Positions 1 to 6,217 are shown, counted from the first letter of the stretch. The stretch is 6,786 bases of DNA from JBBQAA01 sp038254195 (GCA_038254195.1 JBBSGJ010000128.1:1-6786), one strand, 5' to 3'. Notes: a model not told the origin generated them from the sequence alone. A program made the numbers and translations.

Positions 1-541
1 CGTTGGCCTTGTCGACGGAGGTCACCCGCGAGCGGGCGGCGCCGAAGGCGACCCGGGCGATCCGCTCGATCTCCGCGCGGGAGTAGGAGCAGAGGTCCGA
101 CGCGGAGTCCGCGGTCCGGGTCTTCTCACCGAAGTAGATCCCCCCCGTGAGCTCGCGGACGACGAGGAGGTCGGTCCCCTCGAGAACCTCGCGCTTGAGC
201 GGCGAGGCGTCGTAGAGGGCGGGCAGCGGGCGGACGGGGCGGAGGTTCGCGAAGAGGCCGAGGCCCTTGCGCAGGCCGAGCAGCCCCTGCTCGGGGCGCG
301 GCGCGTGGGGGTCGGTGGTGTCCCACTGCGGGCCGCCCACCGCGGCGAGCAGGACGGCGTCGGCGGAGCGGCAGGCGTTCAGGGTCTCGTCGGTGAGCGC
401 GGTGCCGTGGGCGTCGATGGACGCACCGCCGAACGCGTGCTCCTCCCAGGTGAAGTCGCCGAGGCGCGCGAGCACGTCGAGCGTGGGGGCCATGACCTCC
501 GGCCCGATCCCGTCGCCGGGGAGGGTGACCACGTGCGGCAT
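1..541 (-). CDS. leuB: 3-isopropylmalate dehydrogenase, N-terminal part (cut by left edge)
   Basis: LeuB oxidatively decarboxylates 3-isopropylmalate with NAD+ to 2-oxoisocaproate, the third committed step of leucine synthesis, in the cytosol. The 180 residues visible begin with the family signature GDGIGPEV (residues 9-16). They include the substrate-binding arginines in LLGLRKGLGLFANLRP (R91, R101) and VVREL (R129), the catalytic Tyr in GGIYFGE (Y136) and the catalytic Lys in SVDKAN (K178). Family members run to about 340-360 residues, so roughly the second half, with the metal-binding aspartates and most of the NAD site, lies outside the window. The ATG at 541-539 shares its A with the TGA of the upstream methyltransferase gene (TGATG). 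No clear Shine-Dalgarno precedes it, which points to coupled re-initiation. The assignment to leuB rather than isocitrate or tartrate dehydrogenase rests on the motifs plus leuC and leuD in the same operon. Confidence 0.96.
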   Translation of the reverse strand, partial: MPHVVTLPGDGIGPEVMAPTLDVLARLGDFTWEEHAFGGASIDAHGTALTDETLNACRSADAVLLAAVGGPQWDTTDPHAPRPEQGLLGLRKGLGLFANLRPVRPLPALYDASPLKREVLEGTDLLVVRELTGGIYFGEKTRTADSASDLCSYSRAEIERIARVAFGAARSRVTSVDKAN

Positions 542-1290
542 CAGTACCGCACCGCGTCGATGTTCAGCCGGACGTAGTCCAGGACGGGTGGATCGTCGAG
601 CGTGGCGAGGACGTCGTCGACGTAGGGGTCGCGGAGCTCCTCGGGGAGGGCGTCGAGGTGCGGGCCGAGGCAGACCGCCCGCAGGAAGTCGGCCGGCTCG
701 GGCGGCACGACGGGCCACGGCTCGAGCCAGGCCCGGGCCTCGCAGAAGCCGGCGGCGCGCAGGCGCTCCTCGGTCTCCTCCGGGGTCGCGTAGTTCCACG
801 GCGCCGCGAACCCGCCCAGGTGCTCGCCATAGGGCTCGCGGGCGGCGATGGCGTCGGATTGGGCGCGGAACCCGTCGATGTTCCCCTTCCCCCCGCACTG
901 GGCGACGAGGCGCCCGCCGGGCTTCAGCGACGCCGCGAGCCGCGCGAAGAGCCGCGGGTGGTCCCCGATCCAGTGGAAGACCGCGCTCGAGAACACGGCG
1001 TCGACGGGCTCCGGCGCCTCGAGCGCGAGGAGGTCCTGCTCGAGCACGAGCACCTCCCCAGGCAGGTTCTCGCGCGCCTGGGCGACCATCGCCGGCGAGC
1101 CGTCGACCGCGATCACGTGGCCCCGCGGGACCCGGTCGACGAGCTTCGCGGTCACCCGGCCCGAGCCGCAGCCCGCGTCGAGGATCGTCTCGTCCCCGCG
1201 CAACGGGAGGCGCGCGAGGATCGCGTCGGCCCAGAGCAGGTGCGGCGCGGAGACCCGGTGGTAGGTGCCCGCGGCCCAGTCGCGCGTCAC
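541..1290 (-). CDS. Tam-like class I SAM-dependent methyltransferase inside the leu operon
   Basis: This 249-residue protein resembles trans-aconitate 2-methyltransferase (Tam), which methyl-esterifies small tricarboxylates using SAM. Visible features are a Tam-like N-terminus (DWAAGTYHR), motif I LDAGCGSGR (38-45 region), an acidic residue ending strand 2 (D63 in VIAVDGS), the AVFSSAVFHWI segment (98-108) and LKPGGRLVAQCGG (122-134). The start is GTG at 1290-1288. It overlaps the leuD stop by 4 nt (GTGA), and its own TGA overlaps the leuB ATG by 1 nt, so it appears translationally coupled on both sides. The position between leuD and leuB suggests a substrate related to 3-isopropylmalate. The yeast homologue Tmt1 is known to methylate 3-isopropylmalate as well as trans-aconitate. 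That function is inferred here, not shown; Tam and unrelated small-molecule O-methyltransferases share this fold. The class is secure, the substrate unknown. Confidence 0.9.
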   Translation of the reverse strand: MTRDWAAGTYHRVSAPHLLWADAILARLPLRGDETILDAGCGSGRVTAKLVDRVPRGHVIAVDGSPAMVAQARENLPGEVLVLEQDLLALEAPEPVDAVFSSAVFHWIGDHPRLFARLAASLKPGGRLVAQCGGKGNIDGFRAQSDAIAAREPYGEHLGGFAAPWNYATPEETEERLRAAGFCEARAWLEPWPVVPPEPADFLRAVCLGPHLDALPEELRDPYVDDVLATLDDPPVLDYVRLNIDAVRY

Positions 1291-1850
1291 GCCCGGGCCA
1301 CGACGTCCGGTCCGCGGCGCTCCCGCTCGCGCTCGAACGCGGTGATCATTTCCTCCCGCTGCAGGGTCATCGCGATGTCGTCGAGCCCGTTGAGCAGCCG
1401 GTGGCGGATGTCCTCGTCGAGCGCGAAGGGGACGGCCCGGCCCGCGAAGCGCACCTCGAGGGCCTCGAGGTCGACCTCCCCCTCCCCCGCCGCGGCCAGC
1501 GCGCCCACGTCCTCCTCTCCGAGCACGACCGGCAGCAGTCCGATCTTCGTGCAGTTGGTGAAGAAGATGTCGGCGAAGCTCGGGGCGACGACCGCCCGGA
1601 ACCCGTAGTCCTCCAACGCCCAGGGCGCGTGCTCACGGGAGGACCCGCAGCCGAAGTTCCGGCCCGCGGCGAGGATCGGGTTCACAGGCAGGTCCCACCC
1701 CGGCGCATGCTTCCAGTCGTAGAAGAGGAACTCGCCGAACCCCGAGCGCTCCACGCGCTTGAGGAACTGCTTGGGGATGATCTGGTCGGTGTCGACGTCG
1801 GCGCGCAGCAGCGCGCTGACGCCCCCGGTGATCAGGCGGATGGGGTCCAT
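1287..1850 (-). CDS. leuD: 3-isopropylmalate dehydratase (isopropylmalate isomerase), small subunit
   Basis: LeuD is the swivel-domain subunit that pairs with LeuC to convert 2-isopropylmalate to 3-isopropylmalate through a dehydrated intermediate. The 187-residue product is close to the family length of about 190-200. It shows the VDTDQIIP motif (19-26), the substrate-binding GRNFGCGSSREHAPWAL loop (63-79), FTNCTKIGLLP (97-107) and the C-terminal LNGLDDIAMTLQ segment (153-164). The frame stays open far upstream, but that extension is low-complexity Arg/Gly-rich shadow of leuC. The ATG at 1850-1848 gives the standard N-terminus (MDPIRLITG) and has GGAG six bases upstream. It begins 2 nt after the leuC stop, and its TGA overlaps the GTG of the methyltransferase gene. 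Nothing in the sequence looks damaged. Confidence 0.97.
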   Translation of the reverse strand: MDPIRLITGGVSALLRADVDTDQIIPKQFLKRVERSGFGEFLFYDWKHAPGWDLPVNPILAAGRNFGCGSSREHAPWALEDYGFRAVVAPSFADIFFTNCTKIGLLPVVLGEEDVGALAAAGEGEVDLEALEVRFAGRAVPFALDEDIRHRLLNGLDDIAMTLQREEMITAFERERERRGPDVVARA

Positions 1851-1852
1851 GC

Positions 1853-3202
1853 TCAGCTCCACTCCCGGATGTCGACGAAGTGCCCGGCGATGGCGGCCGC
1901 GGCGGCCATCTCCGGGGAGACGAGGTGCGAGCGGGCGCCCTTGCCCTGCCGCCCCTCGAAGTTGCGGTTCGAGGTCGAGGCCACACGCTCGCCGGGTGCG
2001 GCGACGTCGGGGTTCATCCCCAGGCACATGGAGCAGCCCGCCCTGCGCCAGTCGAAGCCGGCGGCGGTGAACACGCGATCGAGGCCCTCGGCCTCGGCCT
2101 GCAGACGCACCTGCTCGGAGCCCGGCACGACCATCGCGTAGAGGTCCGAGGCGACCTTCCGGCCCGCGACGACCTCGGCCGCCGCCCGCAGGTCGCCGAT
2201 CCGCGAGTTCGTGCTCGAGCCGATGAACACGCGGTCCAGGCGGATGTCCTGGATGGGCACGCCGGCCGCGAGGCCCATGTACTCCAGCGCCCGCTCGTCG
2301 CCGTCGTCGCGCGGGGCGGGCACGTCGGCGGTCACCGGGGCGACCATCGCCGGGTTCGTCCCCCACGTGACCTGCGGCGAGAGCGCGCCCGCGTCGATCT
2401 CGAGCTCGCGGTCGAAGGCGGCGCCGTCCTCCGTGTGCAGCGCGTGCCACTCCTCGGGGATGGCGATCTGAGCGCGCTCCTCGACCCAGGCGAACGTCGT
2501 GTCGTCGGGGGCGATCATCCCCGCCCGGCCGCCCCCCTCGATCGTCATGTTGCAGATCGTCATGCGGCCCTCCATGGAGAGCCCGCCGAGCACCGGCCCC
2601 GCGTACTCCACGACGTGGCCGGCGGCGCCGGCGACGCCCATCTGCCCGATCGTGCCGAGGATGAGGTCCTTCGCCGTGACCCCGAAGCCGAGCTCGCCCG
2701 TGTAGGAGATCCGCATCGACTTCGGCCTCGGCTGCACGAGCGTCTGGGTGGCGAGGACGTGCTCGACCTCGCTCGTGCCGATCCCGAACGCGAGCGCCCC
2801 GAAGGCCCCGTGGGTGGCGGTGTGGGAGTCGCCGCAGACGATCGTCATGCCCGGCTGGGTGACCCCGAGCTCAGGCCCGATCACGTGCACGATCCCCTGG
2901 TGCTCGGAGCCGAGCGAATGGACGGGGACGCCGAACTCCGCGCAGTTGCGCTCGAGCGTCTCGACCTGGACGCGCGACAACTCATCGCGGATGCGCGCGG
3001 CGATCGGCGTCCCGTCGGTGGGCACGTTGTGGTCGGCGGTGGCCAGCGTCCGCTCGGGCCGGCGCACGGTGCGACCGGCGAGGCGCAGGCCGTCGAAGGC
3101 CTGTGGGCTCGTGACCTCGTGGACGAGGTGCAGGTCGATGTAGAGCAGTCCCGGCGCGACCTCGTGGGTCGACCAGATCTTGTCGAGCAGCGTCTGGGGC
3201 AT
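1853..3202 (-). CDS. leuC: 3-isopropylmalate dehydratase large subunit, with Ser replacing one Fe-S cysteine ligand
   Basis: LeuC carries the catalytic [4Fe-4S] cluster of isopropylmalate isomerase and works as a heterodimer with LeuD. The 449-residue sequence matches the E. coli-type family throughout: ADHNVPT (56-62), CGDSHTATHGAFGALAFG (123-140), GTSEVEHVLATQTL (142-155), AGCSMCLGMN (388-397) and STSNRNFEGRQG (409-420). Two cluster cysteines are present, C390 and C393. The third, normally in GSCTN, is serine here: FIGSSTNSRIG, S330, codon AGC. The spacing from S330 to C390 is 60 residues, the same as from C347 to C407 in E. coli LeuC, so the alignment is unambiguous. The ATG at 3202-3200 follows a strong AAGGAG at 3216-3211 that lies within the last codons of the upstream regulator gene. 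Identity is certain; whether the Ser variant is fully active, or a sequencing error, is open. Confidence 0.97.
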   Translation of the reverse strand: MPQTLLDKIWSTHEVAPGLLYIDLHLVHEVTSPQAFDGLRLAGRTVRRPERTLATADHNVPTDGTPIAARIRDELSRVQVETLERNCAEFGVPVHSLGSEHQGIVHVIGPELGVTQPGMTIVCGDSHTATHGAFGALAFGIGTSEVEHVLATQTLVQPRPKSMRISYTGELGFGVTAKDLILGTIGQMGVAGAAGHVVEYAGPVLGGLSMEGRMTICNMTIEGGGRAGMIAPDDTTFAWVEERAQIAIPEEWHALHTEDGAAFDRELEIDAGALSPQVTWGTNPAMVAPVTADVPAPRDDGDERALEYMGLAAGVPIQDIRLDRVFIGSSTNSRIGDLRAAAEVVAGRKVASDLYAMVVPGSEQVRLQAEAEGLDRVFTAAGFDWRRAGCSMCLGMNPDVAAPGERVASTSNRNFEGRQGKGARSHLVSPEMAAAAAIAGHFVDIREWS

Positions 3203-3206
3203 GGGT

Positions 3207-3770
3207 TCAGCTCCTTCTCAGGCCCGCGGACACGACGGCGAGCAGCGCCGCCTCCTCCGGGCCGGGGTTCTCGAAGTGGTGGGGAAGGTCGGCGTCGAAG
3301 GTCACGGCGTCGCCGGCGCCGAGCGCGATCGGGTCGTCGTCCACGTGCAGGACGACCTGTCCGCGCTCGACGAGCGCGGTCTCGCGCGCGCCGGGCTCGT
3401 GCATGGGCGGATCGCCCGCGCCACCGGTGCGCGCGCCGGCGGCGAGTACGTGGTGGGAGAGCTCCGCCCGCTGGCCGGGCAGGGGCGGCGTGAGGATCTC
3501 GTAGGCGTGGCCGTCGGCGCCGCCCGCCCGGCGCTCTCCGCGGCGGACCACGCTCACCGCGCCGTCCTCGTCGAGGCGGAGGAGCTGGGAGAGCCGCAGG
3601 CCGAGCCCGCTGGCGATCCGCTCGGCGAGGCTCAGGGTCGGGCTCGTCTCCCCGCGCTCGACCTGGGAGAGCATGGGCGCCGAGACGCCGGAATGCTCGG
3701 AGAGATCGCGGAGGGAGAGCTGCGCCGCCTCGCGCAGGGCGCGGACGCGGGGGCCGAGGGCGACGGACAT
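3207..3770 (-). CDS. XRE-family transcriptional regulator with C-terminal cupin domain, first gene of the leu operon
   Basis: This 187-residue protein has two domains: an XRE/Cro-type helix-turn-helix at about 7-65 (LRDLSEHSGVSAPMLSQVERG, with the TSPTLSLAERIA continuation) and a small cupin at about 105-182. The cupin holds potential metal or ligand contacts H124 and E130 (MHEPGARE) and the FDADLPHHFEN motif with H164. Regulators of this architecture bind small metabolites in the cupin barrel and usually repress nearby genes. The frame is open further upstream, but homology begins at the ATG at 3770-3768, which sits 7 bases after an extended -10 box, so the mRNA is probably leaderless. The stop lies 4 nt before leuC, and the last codons supply the leuC ribosome binding site, so it is co-transcribed with leuC. 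Regulation of the leu genes, with a pathway metabolite as effector, is inferred from position only. I cannot assign a named regulator. Confidence 0.93.
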   Translation of the reverse strand: MSVALGPRVRALREAAQLSLRDLSEHSGVSAPMLSQVERGETSPTLSLAERIASGLGLRLSQLLRLDEDGAVSVVRRGERRAGGADGHAYEILTPPLPGQRAELSHHVLAAGARTGGAGDPPMHEPGARETALVERGQVVLHVDDDPIALGAGDAVTFDADLPHHFENPGPEEAALLAVVSAGLRRS

Positions 3771-3774
3771 GCTG

Positions 3775-3792
3775 CGTACGTTATCACGTACG
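3775..3792. promoter_or_regulatory. 18-bp inverted repeat, candidate operator of the XRE-cupin regulator
   Basis: A perfect dyad CGTACGT-TATC-ACGTACG (7-bp arms, 4-bp spacer) lies directly upstream of the regulator start. It covers the predicted extended -10 box of that gene (minus strand TGATAACGT, 3786-3778). A protein bound here would block initiation of the regulator-leuCD-methyltransferase-leuB transcript. XRE proteins bind dyads as dimers, so autoregulation is the simplest reading. The dyad is seen directly; the protein that binds it is inferred. Confidence 0.6.
3778..3786 (-). promoter_or_regulatory. Extended -10 promoter element of the regulator-leu operon
   Basis: On the minus strand TGATAACGT fits the TGnTANNNT extended -10 pattern common in Actinobacteria. 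It ends 7 bases before the ATG at 3770, which puts the expected transcription start at or next to the A of ATG. No Shine-Dalgarno is present, consistent with a leaderless transcript. No convincing -35 hexamer is visible at 16-19 bp, which an extended -10 can tolerate. Confidence 0.5.
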
Positions 3793-3796
3793 TCTG

Positions 3797-3810
3797 TATG
3801 CGCATAGCCT
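3797..3810 (+). promoter_or_regulatory. Palindrome TATGCGCATA overlapping a candidate -10 of the patatin gene
   Basis: A perfect 10-bp palindrome, TATGCGCATA, occupies 3797-3806. It runs into TAGCCT (3805-3810), a TANNNT-type -10 box lying 6 bases before the ATG at 3817. That spacing would give a leaderless transcript. The palindrome differs in sequence from the CGTACGT dyad 4 bp away, so it may be a second site or chance. No -35 is evident. Support is modest. Confidence 0.35.
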
Positions 3811-3816
3811 CCGACG

Positions 3817-4754
3817 ATGCCCTCCGTCGTCCCCGACGTGCTCGTGCTCGGCGCGGGCGGGGTGCTCGGGGAGGCGTGGCTCTCGGGCCTCCTGGCCGGC
3901 ATCGAGGACGCGGCGGGGGTCGATCTGCGCGAGGTCGAGTCGCTCGTGGGCACCTCGGCGGGCTCCATCGTGGCCGCCGGCCTCGCCGCCGGGCGGTCTC
4001 CCCGGCGCCCGGGACCGCCTCCGACGACCCCGGCCGCCCCGCGGACCCGGCCGCGCGGGGCCTGGCGAGCGCCACCCGCAGCGCGCTCAAGCGGGTCTCG
4101 GCGCCGGCCGTGGCCGGGGCGGCGCCCCTCGTTCCCCTCGTGGTGGCGGCGGCCGCTCCGGGCGGCGCGCTGCTCCGGGCCGGGATCCTCTCGCGCGTGC
4201 CCCGGGCCGGGCAGCGGCTCGACGCCCTGCGCGAGCGCGTCGACTCCTGGAGCCCGGGTTGGGACGGCCAACTCCGGGTCTGCGTGCTCGACCGGGCGCG
4301 GGGACGCCGCGTGGTGCTCGGCACCCCCGGGGCGCCCGACGCCACGGTGGGTGAGGCGGTCGCCGCCTCTTGCGCGGTCCCGTGGCTGTTCGCGCCGGTG
4401 ACCATCGCCGGACGGGAGTACGTGGACGGGGGCGTGTGGAGCCCGACGAACCTCGACGCCGCCCCCGCCGGGCGCGGCACCCACGTCCTGTGCCTGACCC
4501 CCACGGGCGGGGCCAACGTCCCCCGCTCGGTGTGGGGCGCCCTGCGCGCCGCGGGACGGACCGGCGCCGAGGTCGAGGCCCTCGCCCTGCGCCGCCGCGG
4601 CGCGCGCGTACGGGTGATCGGACCCGACGCCGACACCGCCCGCGCGATGGGCGACGACTTCATGGACGCCGGCCCCGTCGACCGCGTGCTCGCCGCGGGC
4701 TTCGCCCAGGGCCGGACGATTGGCGATGTTCCCGGATTCGGCCCGAACGGGTAG
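3817..4754 (+). pseudogene. Patatin-like phospholipase, interrupted by a one-base frameshift near 3991
   Basis: Patatin-family proteins are Ser-Asp dyad lipid acyl hydrolases. The first frame (3817 to about 3993) encodes the oxyanion loop LGAGGVLGEAW (11-21) and the nucleophile motif GTSAGS (S47), then degenerates into Pro/Arg-rich sequence and stops at 4401. The family continues in the next frame from about 3993 to the TAG at 4752-4754, including VAASCAVPWLFAPVTIAG and the dyad Asp in YVDGGVWSP (codon 4425-4427). One extra G in the GGG at 3991-3993 restores a continuous frame (LAAG-AVSPAPG) of about 312 residues, normal for the family. The cause is therefore a recent one-base deletion or a sequencing error. 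The start ATG at 3817 diverges from the regulator gene across 46 bp. A DUF4352 lipoprotein gene follows after 11 nt and may share its transcript. The true substrate is unknown. Confidence 0.85.
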
Positions 4755-4765
4755 ATCAAGACCGG

Positions 4766-5881
4766 ATGGTCGTGATCGGACGTGTGCTCCTCCTCGCCAC
4801 CGCCCTCCTCGTGGTGGGCTGTGGGGGCACGCCGGAGACGACTGCCCAGCGCCGCGCCAAGGCCGCCCTCGCGCGCTACAAGGCGGACACCAAGCCGATC
4901 GAAGGGTTCACCAGGGCCCAGGTCTCCGATACGTTCTCCAAGCTCGTCGGCCAACGGCTGGAGCCCACCGCCGGGCAGTCGCCCGAGGCGTCGTTCGAAA
5001 CGCTGGACTTCCCCGACGACGAGTCCTCCGCCGGGCGGGCGCGCCGCGACCGCTACGGCTACTTCACGGTCTACCTCATCCGCGCCCGGCTGGGCCGGCG
5101 CGTCCTGCTCCAGGACCGGGCGACGAAGCGTCCCATCACCCCGGACGAGAGCGGGATCTACTGGTCGCGCTCGGGCAGCGGGTGGACGGCGACGAAGCTC
5201 TACGGACAGAACCTCGCGCTCGTCTACGATGCCGACGCACACCGGCTCGATGAGAAGTTCACCCGCATCGACCGTGTGATGAGCGCGGTGGGCAAACCGG
5301 TCGAGCAGGTGAGCGTGCCTCCTGAAGAGACGCCGTGCGCCCAGCAGGGGATCGCGCCTGAGAAGGGCGGCGGGAAGGCGGGAACCTGCAAGCTCGGCGA
5401 GAAGACCGTCCACGTCGTCGACGCCGGGCAGCCCATCGAGCTCGGCGGCAGGAGGATCACGAAGGTCCTCGTCAAGCCCGGCAGCGTCATCCACACGGCC
5501 TACGGGACGGTGAAGCGCGCCAAGGGCGCGTACGTGGCCGTGTTCGTGGAGCTGACCGACACGGGGCGCGGCGCGATCGACAACTTCTCGTCGGACACCA
5601 GGCTCGTGGTCGACGGACGCACCTACGACGAGACGGGCGAGGACACGCTGCTCGGCAACGACCCCTACCCCATCCAGCCCGGAGCGAAGGCGCTCGTGCC
5701 GATCGTGTTCGACGTCCCCGTCCCCGCCGCGAAGGCCGCCCTGGCCCGGGGTGCGCTCGCCTTCCCGGGCTCGGACGACTCCCTCGAGTACGCCACGGAG
5801 ATCGGGCGGATCCGCCTCTCGACCGCACGACGACCGCCCAATCGCAGGCAGCGCGGCGGCGCCGCCGGTCCGACCGCCTGA
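4766..5881 (+). CDS. Predicted lipoprotein with C-terminal DUF4352-like domain
   Basis: This 371-residue protein starts with a short lipoprotein signal: a basic residue, the hydrophobic stretch VLLLATALLVV and a lipobox VVGC with the lipidated Cys at 19. Anchoring to the outer face of the cytoplasmic membrane is predicted. Residues about 46-172 form a region I do not recognise (GFTRAQVSDTFSKLVG, DRYGYFTVYLIRARLG, SGIYWSRSGSGWTATKLYG). A Gly/Pro/Lys linker holds the only other cysteines, C191 and C208, which could form a disulfide. Residues about 213-345 look like a DUF4352/telokin-like immunoglobulin-fold domain (AYVAVFVELTDTG, TRLVVDGRTYDE, IQPGAKALVPIVFDVP), usually found on secreted Gram-positive proteins. 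The tail is Arg-rich. The start ATG at 4766 is chosen because it gives the signal peptide; a GTG at 4772 would also work, and only a weak AAG precedes it. The function is not known. Confidence 0.85.
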   Translation: MVVIGRVLLLATALLVVGCGGTPETTAQRRAKAALARYKADTKPIEGFTRAQVSDTFSKLVGQRLEPTAGQSPEASFETLDFPDDESSAGRARRDRYGYFTVYLIRARLGRRVLLQDRATKRPITPDESGIYWSRSGSGWTATKLYGQNLALVYDADAHRLDEKFTRIDRVMSAVGKPVEQVSVPPEETPCAQQGIAPEKGGGKAGTCKLGEKTVHVVDAGQPIELGGRRITKVLVKPGSVIHTAYGTVKRAKGAYVAVFVELTDTGRGAIDNFSSDTRLVVDGRTYDETGEDTLLGNDPYPIQPGAKALVPIVFDVPVPAAKAALARGALAFPGSDDSLEYATEIGRIRLSTARRPPNRRQRGGAAGPTA

Positions 5882-5907
5882 AGCCCCTGAGGACGCATCC
5901 GCGCGAG

Positions 5908-5916
5908 TGCTACGGT
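5908..5916 (+). promoter_or_regulatory. Extended -10 promoter of the toxin-antitoxin operon
   Basis: TGCTACGGT matches TGnTANNNT and lies 10 bases before the antitoxin ATG at 5927, so transcription should begin only a few bases before the start codon. There is no Shine-Dalgarno in the gap. The -35 region is weak (around 5888-5893). GACGCA occurs on both sides of the box, at 5892-5897 and 5919-5924, and could be a pair of half-sites for antitoxin autorepression; that part is speculative. Confidence 0.5.
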
Positions 5917-5926
5917 CTGACGCACA

Positions 5927-6214
5927 ATGGCCGACACGGTGGGTGTGCGTGAACTTCGCCAGAACCTGAGCCGCTACCTCGATCGGGTCAAGGAGGGCGA
6001 GGATCTCGTGGTGACCGAGCGTGGTGAGGTGGTCGCCCGACTGATCCCCGCGGGAGGCGTGGCGGACGCCTACACCGAGTTCGCCAGGCGGTTCGGCGCG
6101 ACAGTGCCGACGGAGCGGCTGGAGGACATCGCGGCCCGGTTGCCGCCCTCCAGCGCGCCGGCCGGAACGACCGACGCCTTCCTGGCCGAGAGCCGGCGCG
6201 ACCGCGGCCATTGA
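5927..6214 (+). CDS. Phd/YefM-type antitoxin (VapB partner of downstream PIN toxin)
   Basis: This 95-residue protein has the Phd/YefM DNA-binding fold in its first 42 residues: VGVRELRQNLSRYLDRVKEGEDLVVTERGEVVARLIP, split as GVRELRQNLSRYLDRV (6-21) and DLVVTERGEVVARLIP (26-41). This half normally dimerises and binds the operon's own operator. The C-terminal half is less conserved and ends in TTDAFLAESRRDRG (81-94), the type of segment that docks into the toxin active site. In such modules the antitoxin neutralises the toxin by direct binding and represses transcription with it. The stop is 3 nt before the toxin GTG, so the two are co-translated. The start ATG at 5927 has no Shine-Dalgarno and follows an extended -10 box closely. 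Confidence 0.93.
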   Translation: MADTVGVRELRQNLSRYLDRVKEGEDLVVTERGEVVARLIPAGGVADAYTEFARRFGATVPTERLEDIAARLPPSSAPAGTTDAFLAESRRDRGH

Positions 6215-6217
6215 GCC

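Noticed and set aside
541..1290. Naming the methyltransferase gene tam
   Set aside because: Sequence supports only the broad family, and the operon context argues for a leucine-pathway substrate, so a specific symbol is not justified.
267..2141. Long plus-strand open frame of 624 codons opposite leuB, the methyltransferase and leuD
   Set aside because: The translation is Arg/Ala/Pro-rich with no domain, and lies antisense to three clear genes. It is a by-product of high GC content.
1851..2450. Upstream extension of leuD by 200 codons in the same frame
   Set aside because: It overlaps leuC entirely, is Arg/Gly-rich, and the normal LeuD N-terminus begins at the ATG at 1850 with a good ribosome binding site.
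1880..3493. 537-codon plus-strand open frame opposite leuC
   Set aside because: It is a mirror of leuC codon structure, with charged low-complexity sequence and no homology signal.
3991..4010. Programmed -1 ribosomal frameshift in the patatin gene
   Set aside because: There is no slippery heptamer of the X XXY YYZ type and no obvious stimulatory element. A lost G in the G-run explains the shift more simply.
3771..4484. Upstream extension of the XRE-cupin gene
   Set aside because: It is antisense to the patatin gene. The helix-turn-helix begins right after the ATG at 3770, and a promoter-like box sits just before it.
4370..4765. Upstream extension of the lipoprotein gene
   Set aside because: It would bury the signal peptide and lipobox and overlaps the second patatin segment.
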